Of a stretch of DNA of 64,000 bases, positions 59,229 through 64,000 are shown one piece after another. The DNA is from G016234445 sp964438865. Its GTDB lineage: Bacteria > Chloroflexota > Dehalococcoidia > Tepidiformales > Tepidiformaceae. The position numbers and the translations under genes were made by a program. Within the stretch, counting starts at the first letter, position 1. Each line of letters begins with the position of its first letter. The notes beneath the pieces were generated by a model. It made no database searches, had not been told where the DNA came from, and saw nothing but the letters and a program-made list of their open reading frames with translations. Where the stretch lies: the NCBI GenBank assembly GCA_964438865.1, contig CAYTMI010000006.1:1-64000 (forward strand), written 5' to 3'.

Positions 59229-60077
59229 TCAGGGCAGGCGGCGCACTTCTTCGAGCACGGGGGCGATGTATTCGCGGAAGCGAGCGGGGTCTTCCGACAT
59301 CGGGAAGTGGCCGAGGCCTTCCATGGTGCGATAGCGCAGCCCCTTCACCCGGCGGGCGAGTTCTTCGCCCATATCAGGTGAACTCGCCCAGTCGTATTCG
59401 CCGTTGAGCACCCAGAGAGGCGTGCCGGAGGTGTCGATCTGCTCCGCCGTCCCCGTGAGGTCGTGGTCCACGGAGTAGTAGAAGAGGTCGCCTTTGAAGA
59501 CGGGCGGTGCGCCCTGGCTGTACACCCAGGCTGTCTCGCGGCGGTGGGATTCCGGGCTCGTGGGCGACATCAGCCCGTACATGACGCTGGCCTTGAAGTC
59601 GTTGCTCAGCCGGAGGTGGTACCAGCGGTCGCTGTGGCCGCCGGGCGTGAGGACCGCCGCCTCCAGGCCGATGAGGGCGCGGAACTGGGCGGGGCAGTGG
59701 AGGGCGAGGTCGGTCGCGAGGTTGCCGCCGATGGAGCTGCCCATGTAGGCGGGCCGGTCGAGTTCGAGGGCGCGGGCGAGGGCGGTGACGAACTCCAGGA
59801 GGAACGCCTTCGTCAGCCGGTATTCCTGGCGCCACCATTCCATGCCTTCCGGGGGCACGGACTTGCCGTGGTAGGGGAGGTCGTAGGCGATCATCCGGAA
59901 ATGGCGCTGAAACTCGGCATCCTCCAGGAGGTGGCGCCACTGGCGGCCGTCGGCCCCGGCGGTGTGCTGAAGCAGGAGCGGGATGCCCTCGCCGGCCTCT
60001 TCGAAGTAGACGCGGTAGTCAGTCGCATCGACGGTGAGGTGGAGGTAGCGGCCGATGGCGGAATCGAGACGGGGCAT
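59229..60077 (-). CDS. Alpha/beta hydrolase
   Basis: 282 residues. Nucleophile Ser in YMGSSIGGN, acid Asp in LNGEYDWASS, His in EGLGHFPM; oxyanion region LLLQHTAGADGRQW. Similar to ester or C-C bond hydrolases; substrate not identified. 14 nt downstream of the small gene at 60454 on the same strand. Confidence 0.88.
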   Translation of the reverse strand: MPRLDSAIGRYLHLTVDATDYRVYFEEAGEGIPLLLQHTAGADGRQWRHLLEDAEFQRHFRMIAYDLPYHGKSVPPEGMEWWRQEYRLTKAFLLEFVTALARALELDRPAYMGSSIGGNLATDLALHCPAQFRALIGLEAAVLTPGGHSDRWYHLRLSNDFKASVMYGLMSPTSPESHRRETAWVYSQGAPPVFKGDLFYYSVDHDLTGTAEQIDTSGTPLWVLNGEYDWASSPDMGEELARRVKGLRYRTMEGLGHFPMSEDPARFREYIAPVLEEVRRLP

Positions 60078-60091
60078 CGGTGGGCTCCTGG

Positions 60092-60454
60092 TCAGGCGTT
60101 GGCGATGGCTCGCATGAGTTCAAGCAGGCGGCGGATGGCGGGGTAGTAGGCCTCGGTATCGCCTTCGAGCACGACTCCGTGGCGGGCAGCGGCGGCGAAG
60201 AGGTCGTGGTAGAAGGCCCGGGGCACGGCCGCGAGCATCTCGTCCCAGGTTGCCGCCGGGGCTGCGATCCGGACATCGAAGGCGAAGGCCGCGCCGGGGT
60301 CGGCCTCGACCGCCTCGCCAGCGCGCACCTGGAGCAGGTGGACTTCGGCGCCGGCGTCGATGCGGAGGACGGCGTCCCAGTGGCGGGCGGCGATCTGGAA
60401 CTCCGGATCGGCGTTGGCTGCGTCGCGGATGCGTGTCGGGTCGATCACCGGCAT
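60092..60454 (-). CDS. Small protein, possibly SCP2-like
   Basis: 120 residues, no signal or membrane segment. The pattern (HWDAVLRIDAGAEVHLLQVRAG in part, AFAFDVRIAAPAATWDEML) loosely resembles sterol-carrier-protein-2-like domains, but I cannot name the family with confidence. ATG 60454 is preceded by GGGAGTGG. It lies between a flavin reductase gene and an alpha/beta hydrolase gene on the same strand, so all three may be one operon, perhaps oxidising and hydrolysing the same lipid-like or aromatic compound. Confidence 0.65.
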   Translation of the reverse strand: MPVIDPTRIRDAANADPEFQIAARHWDAVLRIDAGAEVHLLQVRAGEAVEADPGAAFAFDVRIAAPAATWDEMLAAVPRAFYHDLFAAAARHGVVLEGDTEAYYPAIRRLLELMRAIANA

Positions 60455-60482
60455 GGCCACTCCCGGGGGGAGTCTACACCCC

Positions 60483-61166
60483 TCAGGCGCGCGACATCTC
60501 CTCGAATCCTTCGTCGCCCTCGGCCTCCCGGAGGTCGCGTTCGCGCGCTTCCAGCTCTTCGCGCTTCTCACGTTCCTCCGCGGTTTCGCCCGCCAGCTTC
60601 CCGGCGACGTCCACCTCTACCACGGCTTCGAGCGGGTCGCCGATGACGGCGTACTTCGTCCCGCCAATGTAGGTCAGGGGGCTGTAGCGGCGCTCTTCGA
60701 GCTTCCAGTGCTGGGCGTAGGCTTCGTCCAGGGCCTGGACGCGCACGACACGGCCGACGAAGAGGGTGTGGTCGCCGATGCTGATCACGTCCTGGAGACC
60801 GCATTCGATCCAGGCGAGGCAGCCTTCAATCAGGGGCGCCTCGATTCGCTGCCCGCTGAACAGCTCGAGGCCCGATGCTTCGAGCTTGTTGTTGTTTAGC
60901 CCGCTCTGCGTCCCGAGGAAGTGGGTCTGCTTGAGAAGCGACGGCCCGGGGATGTTGATCGCGAACTCTTCGCTGAAGCGAATCATGTCGGCTGTGTGGC
61001 GGTGCGGGTGGATGACGACGCCGACCAGCGGCGGCTCCATGGAGAGCGGCACCGTCCAGGCGACGGGCGCGGCGTTCGTCATCGCCCGCCACATGGTCGT
61101 GACGATGGCGACGGGGCCCGGGTTCAGGATGCGGCGGGCATCGGTGTCGTCGCAAAGGCGGCGCAC
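60483..61166 (-). CDS. Flavin reductase-like (FMN-binding split barrel) protein
   Basis: 227 residues. The flavin reductase domain shows NPGPVAIVTTMW, PPLVGVVIHPHRHTADMI, FAINIP, and GDHTLFVGRVVRV. A charged C-terminal extension rich in Glu and Arg (about 190-227) looks like a coiled coil and is unusual. It may supply reduced flavin to a monooxygenase such as the LLM enzyme at 55.3 kb, but no adjacent monooxygenase exists. GTG start at 61166. Confidence 0.87.
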   Translation of the reverse strand: MRRLCDDTDARRILNPGPVAIVTTMWRAMTNAAPVAWTVPLSMEPPLVGVVIHPHRHTADMIRFSEEFAINIPGPSLLKQTHFLGTQSGLNNNKLEASGLELFSGQRIEAPLIEGCLAWIECGLQDVISIGDHTLFVGRVVRVQALDEAYAQHWKLEERRYSPLTYIGGTKYAVIGDPLEAVVEVDVAGKLAGETAEEREKREELEARERDLREAEGDEGFEEMSRA

Positions 61167-61244
61167 GGCAATCGTCCGGCAAGAGAGTCAGGAGTAGCGA
61201 GAGGCCCCGTTGGCCGCCCGTCCACTCCGGCGGGAAACGTGAGG

Positions 61245-61625
61245 CTAGTGGCGGCCGTTGGCGGAATTGGCGCGGCGCCAGCGGAGGAACTGCCAGTAGG
61301 CGATCAGTTCGGGCAGGTCCTCAGGGCGGCTTTCGAGTTCGGCGATGAGCTCCGCGATCTGGCTGTCCTTCACGTAGAGCATGTCGCCGTCTTCGCCGAG
61401 GAAGTAGTGAAGCGGCCGGTTGAGGATGCGGGCCACGTTCAGGAGCATGTCGATGCCCACGGAACGCTGACCGGCTTCGTAGAGGCTGATGGCGCTCTGG
61501 GTGGTGTTGAGCGCGGTGGCGAGCTGCCCCTGGCTCATGCTTGCGTCGCGGCGAGCGGAACGGATGCGCTGGCCGAGCCCCGCTGAGACTGGAGCTTTGC
61601 CGTTTTCAATGCCGGGCTTTGACAT
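61245..61625 (-). CDS. XRE-family helix-turn-helix regulator
   Basis: 126 residues. HTH: IRSARRDASMSQGQLATALN followed by TTQSAISLYEAGQRS, then a helical C-terminal region LNRPLHYFLGED and QIAELIAELESRPEDLPELI. A candidate autoregulatory inverted repeat lies 50-70 nt upstream. Targets unknown. The flavin reductase gene follows after 78 nt on the same strand. Confidence 0.9.
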   Translation of the reverse strand: MSKPGIENGKAPVSAGLGQRIRSARRDASMSQGQLATALNTTQSAISLYEAGQRSVGIDMLLNVARILNRPLHYFLGEDGDMLYVKDSQIAELIAELESRPEDLPELIAYWQFLRWRRANSANGRH

Positions 61626-61674
61626 GGTGGTTCTCCCAACCCTTCAGAGCGGCGGCCCCACGGGCGCGCCGGAG

Positions 61675-61695
61675 TGTATTCGATTGTGAAATACA
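61675..61695 (-). promoter_or_regulatory. Inverted repeat TGTATT-N9-AATACA upstream of the XRE gene
   Basis: A perfect 6-bp inverted repeat with a 9-nt spacer overlapping a possible -10 (TACACT on the minus strand). Likely operator for the XRE regulator itself. The embedded TTGTGAA is not taken as a Rex site. Confidence 0.5.
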
Positions 61696-61728
61696 GTACG
61701 AAGTCGCTCCGTTTCGGTCAACTGGGCA

Positions 61729-62742
61729 TCAGTAACCGAGGCCGGGTTTCACAAGGTTCTCCAGCGGTTCGCCCGCGAGGAAGTGCTTGAGGTTGACCAC
61801 GAAGATCGCGGCGGCGCGGTGGCCGTAGCCTTCGACCGCCCCCGAAATGTGGGGAGTGATGATGACGTTGGGAAGGTCCCAGAGCGGGCTTTCGGCGGGA
61901 AGCGGCTCCGGGTCGGTGACATCCAGGGCCGCGCCGGCGATGGTGCCGTCACGGAGGGCGGCGATCAGCGCATCCTGGTCGACGACGGCGCCGCGGGCCA
62001 CGTTGAGGAGACTGGCGGTCGGCTTCATTCGCGCCAGTTCGGCCGCGCCGATGAGGCAGTGGGTCTCCGGCGTGTAGGGAACGCAGAGGACCAGGTAGTC
62101 GGATTCCGTCAGCAGGCGGTCAAGAGCCGAGTAGGGCAGGATTTCGTCGCAGTCAGGGTCGGTGGCACCAGCTTCGACGGTCCGTCGGGTCGCGAGGACG
62201 CGCATCCCGAAGGTGCGTGCCCGGCGGGCGGTCTCACGTCCGATGGCGCCCATTCCGGCGATCCCCACGGTCTTTCCTCCGAGTTCGCCGGTGAAGCGGA
62301 AGCTCCAGCGGTGCTCGGCCTGGTCGCGGACAGAAGTGTGCATGCCCTTGGCGAGCATGATCATCCCCGCCATCGCCCACTCGGCGATGGCGGGCGCGGC
62401 GAGCCCGCTGGCGGTCGTGACGGGGAAGCCGCGTTCGGTGATGCCTTCCTTCGCCAGCCGATCCACCCCGGCGGTGAGGACCTGGAGCCACTGCAACATG
62501 GGCGCGGCGTCGACAACCTCAGCGGTGAGCTGGGCCGGGCCGAAGATCACATGCGCTTCGGCGAGGGCGGCGAAGGCGGCCATGTGCTCGCTGTCGGAGC
62601 CGGCCCCACTGCCGACGTACCGGGACGCCGCGGAAAGCACGGGGTGCATGGAGACGCGGAGGCGAGGGTCCACCTGCTCGATTTCGGCAAGGACTTCCGG
62701 CGCGACTTTGAAGGCGACTACGACGTTGACGGGGCCGCTCAT
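61729..62742 (-). CDS. D-2-hydroxyacid dehydrogenase family protein
   Basis: About 337 residues. NAD-binding GIAGMGAIGRETARRA; catalytic Arg (NVARGAVVD), Glu (TDPEPLP) and His (TPHISG). Resembles glyoxylate/hydroxypyruvate reductases; substrate unknown. Unlike the SerA at 13.7 kb it has no ACT domain. ATG 62742, 5 nt after GGAGG, is preferred to the GTG at 62748. Confidence 0.92.
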   Translation of the reverse strand: MSGPVNVVVAFKVAPEVLAEIEQVDPRLRVSMHPVLSAASRYVGSGAGSDSEHMAAFAALAEAHVIFGPAQLTAEVVDAAPMLQWLQVLTAGVDRLAKEGITERGFPVTTASGLAAPAIAEWAMAGMIMLAKGMHTSVRDQAEHRWSFRFTGELGGKTVGIAGMGAIGRETARRARTFGMRVLATRRTVEAGATDPDCDEILPYSALDRLLTESDYLVLCVPYTPETHCLIGAAELARMKPTASLLNVARGAVVDQDALIAALRDGTIAGAALDVTDPEPLPAESPLWDLPNVIITPHISGAVEGYGHRAAAIFVVNLKHFLAGEPLENLVKPGLGY

Positions 62743-62785
62743 GGGCACCTCCAGGAGGCCAACTGAAGCCGGAAGGGTAACGGCT

Positions 62786-63517
62786 TCAACGCCCTAGTGA
62801 AAGCCGCGAGATCAGCGGCTCCGGGAGCCCGGCCGCTCGCATCTTCTCCTGGGTGGCGGCGATGTCGTAGGGGACGCGGCGGAAGAGCACCGATGGGGCT
62901 TCGGTGTCGACCACGGCGTAGCAAGCCCGGGGGTCGCCGTCGCGGGGCTGCCCGACGCAACCGGGATTGACGCAGGCACGCTCGGGGCCGAGCTTCACAA
63001 CCTTCCCATCCGCGGGGACGTTGGCTTCGAAGCCTCGCCCCGGCCCTTCGACGATGACGAGCGGGAAGTGCGTATGGCCGACAATGCTGAAGGCCGTCTC
63101 CTGGGCAGCGAAGTGGGCGCGGACGGACTTCTCTGTCCGGAGGTACTCCCAGATAGGGTCGCTAAGGCTGCCGTGGACGCGGGTGAAGGCGCCATCGACC
63201 TGCTGGAGGGGGAGCGCACGGAGGTAGTCCCGGCTCGCGGCGGAGATCGCGCCGGCAGTCCATAGCGCAGCTTCAGCGGCGAGCGGGTTGAAGTCGGAGG
63301 TGTCGATGATCCCGGCGGCGGCGGCGTCGTGATTGCCCATCACTCCGGTGGCGCCGAGTTCCCCGAGGCGTTCGATGACCGCGTCCGGGTCAGGGCCGTA
63401 GCCGACGATGTCACCGAGGTGCCACCACGCGGTCGCGCCGTCATCTTTCGCGGCGGCCACCACGGCATCGAGCGCTGCGAGGTTGGAATGGATGTCGGAC
63501 AGGAGCGCGACGCGCAT
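62786..63517 (-). CDS. Calcineurin-like metallophosphoesterase (YfcE/MJ0936 type)
   Basis: About 243 residues. Metal motifs: LLSDIHSN, HLGDIVGYGPDP, VMGNHDAA, SIVGHTHFP. Hydrolyses phosphodiesters; natural substrate unknown. ATG 63517 fits the motif position, with TACGCT 7 nt upstream and no Shine-Dalgarno, as for other apparently leaderless genes. Divergent from tsaE. Confidence 0.92.
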   Translation of the reverse strand: MRVALLSDIHSNLAALDAVVAAAKDDGATAWWHLGDIVGYGPDPDAVIERLGELGATGVMGNHDAAAAGIIDTSDFNPLAAEAALWTAGAISAASRDYLRALPLQQVDGAFTRVHGSLSDPIWEYLRTEKSVRAHFAAQETAFSIVGHTHFPLVIVEGPGRGFEANVPADGKVVKLGPERACVNPGCVGQPRDGDPRACYAVVDTEAPSVLFRRVPYDIAATQEKMRAAGLPEPLISRLSLGR

Positions 63518-63524
63518 GAAGGGC

Positions 63525-63530
63525 AGCGTA
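63525..63530 (-). promoter_or_regulatory. -10-like box TACGCT, 7 nt before the phosphoesterase ATG
   Basis: TACGCT on the minus strand, 7 nt, then ATG 63517. Leaderless-type layout. Confidence 0.35.
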
Positions 63531-63562
63531 GCACGGGCGTATGGCGTAACGGGACGGCTGCC

Positions 63563-63568
63563 TATACT
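63563..63568 (+). promoter_or_regulatory. -10 box TATACT, 6 nt before tsaE ATG
   Basis: TATACT, GGCCGC, ATG 63575. Transcription would start at or next to the A of ATG. No Shine-Dalgarno. Confidence 0.5.
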
Positions 63569-63574
63569 GGCCGC

Positions 63575-64000
63575 ATGGCGGATCAGCATGACTTCGAGGT
63601 GGCGACCGGCGGCGAAGAAGAGACGCGCCAGCTTGGCGAGAAGCTAGGGCGCGCGCTTCGCAAAGGCGATGTCGTCCTCCTGAGCGGCGACCTCGGCACG
63701 GGCAAGACCTGCCTGACCCAAGGGATCGGCCGGGGGCTCGAATGCCACGGCAATGTCAACAGCCCATCGTTCGTGCTGATGAACGAATACGGGGGCCGCG
63801 AGACCCTCTTCCACGTCGACCTCTACCGCATTGAAGATGTGGAAGAACTGGACGAACTCGGGCTCTGGGATTACGCCGAACGGGGCGTGCTCGTCATCGA
63901 ATGGCCCGAACGCGGGGCCGAACTGCTCCCCGGTGACGGCCTGGTGGTGGAGCTCCGGTATGGCGACATGGACCGGCAGCGCCGGCTGAAGTTCCTGCCT
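63575..64000 (+). CDS. tsaE: tRNA threonylcarbamoyladenosine biosynthesis ATPase TsaE (3' end outside window)
   Basis: 142 residues are visible and the frame is open at the edge. Walker A GDLGTGKTCLTQG, the family motifs SPSFVLMNEY, FHVDLYRIEDVEELDELGL (in part) and VLVIEWPERG are intact. TsaE works with TsaB and TsaD to make t6A37 in ANN-decoding tRNAs. The usual length is about 150 residues, so little is missing; tsaB often follows, outside this window. Confidence 0.93.
   Translation, partial: MADQHDFEVATGGEEETRQLGEKLGRALRKGDVVLLSGDLGTGKTCLTQGIGRGLECHGNVNSPSFVLMNEYGGRETLFHVDLYRIEDVEELDELGLWDYAERGVLVIEWPERGAELLPGDGLVVELRYGDMDRQRRLKFLP

Noticed and set aside
61683..61700. TTGTGAA as a fourth Rex site upstream of the XRE gene
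   Set aside because: The right half-site is absent (3 of 7) and the heptamer is better explained as the centre of the TGTATT-N9-AATACA repeat.

Overview
The window is 64 kb of GC-rich bacterial chromosome (roughly two-thirds G+C by eye) from a draft assembly: two exact 100-N gaps both fall inside tandem repeats. Gene content (DUF951 and DUF1015 proteins, bifunctional-nuclease family protein, small CxHH...CxxC protein, long SerA, TtrBCA-like respiratory module, SelA, Rex) and the codon and start-codon style (many GTG starts) suggest a member of the Chloroflexota, perhaps near Dehalococcoidia/Tepidiformales. This placement is inference from family recollection, not a search. No rRNA, CRISPR array, prophage or intact insertion sequence is visible, and no gene-free stretch exceeds about 300 bases.

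Left part (1-16.7 kb): the start of a basic Arg/Ala/Pro-rich protein (cut by the window edge), Mrp, a small zinc-type protein, class 1 dihydroorotate dehydrogenase, tRNA-Pro(TGG), threonine aldolase, a DUF3108-like lipoprotein, an orphan response regulator, a three-gene operon of a thiolase-like protein, a DUF35 OB-fold protein and an SDR (each lacking its family's canonical active-site or zinc residues), ComEC, RNase PH, a HIT protein, DUF1015, and a serine-pathway pair: a class V aminotransferase and SerA. SerA carries an in-frame N-terminal XRE helix-turn-helix, and two identical-pattern palindromes (ATGCA-N3-TGCAT) lie just in front of it.

Middle (16.8-31.6 kb): SelA, the redox repressor Rex, a very large double-cyclase/AAA/TPR protein, a subtilisin-type protease ending in WQDI(P/A) pentapeptide repeats and a Cys-rich tail, a PhnD remnant, and a B-C-A ordered molybdoenzyme operon (Tat Fe-S protein, NrfD-type membrane anchor, molybdopterin catalytic subunit).

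Right-centre (31.8-43.1 kb, minus strand): one long run atpZ-B-E-F-H-A-G, a HAD phosphatase, a crotonase, atpD-C, murA, mreB. The two unrelated enzymes split atpG from atpD. The a subunit has a large extramembrane insertion and a His-rich tail, and MurA has Asp in place of the fosfomycin-target Cys. Promoters of the molybdoenzyme operon and of the ATP synthase operon share the same layout (-35, N18, -10) with a Rex-like operator over the -35 and spacer. Together with the rex gene at 18.3 kb this suggests a local NADH/NAD+-responsive respiratory regulon.

Right part (43-64 kb): bifunctional nuclease; DUF951/MFS/PyrF/MurI overlapping chain; ComB-like phosphatase; MoxR-DUF58-DUF4129 module; metallo-beta-lactamase-fold hydrolase; a lone CheW; tRNA-Leu(TAA); amidase; SDR; luciferase-like oxidoreductase; a secreted acidic repeat protein; citrate synthase; a membrane-anchored LuxR-type regulator; alpha/beta hydrolase; flavin reductase; XRE regulator; D-2-hydroxyacid dehydrogenase; phosphoesterase and TsaE (cut by the right edge). 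Several genes (pyrD, selA, the MBL hydrolase, murI, the phosphoesterase, tsaE) have a TAnnnT -10-like box 6-7 nt before the start codon and no Shine-Dalgarno, which points to leaderless mRNAs.
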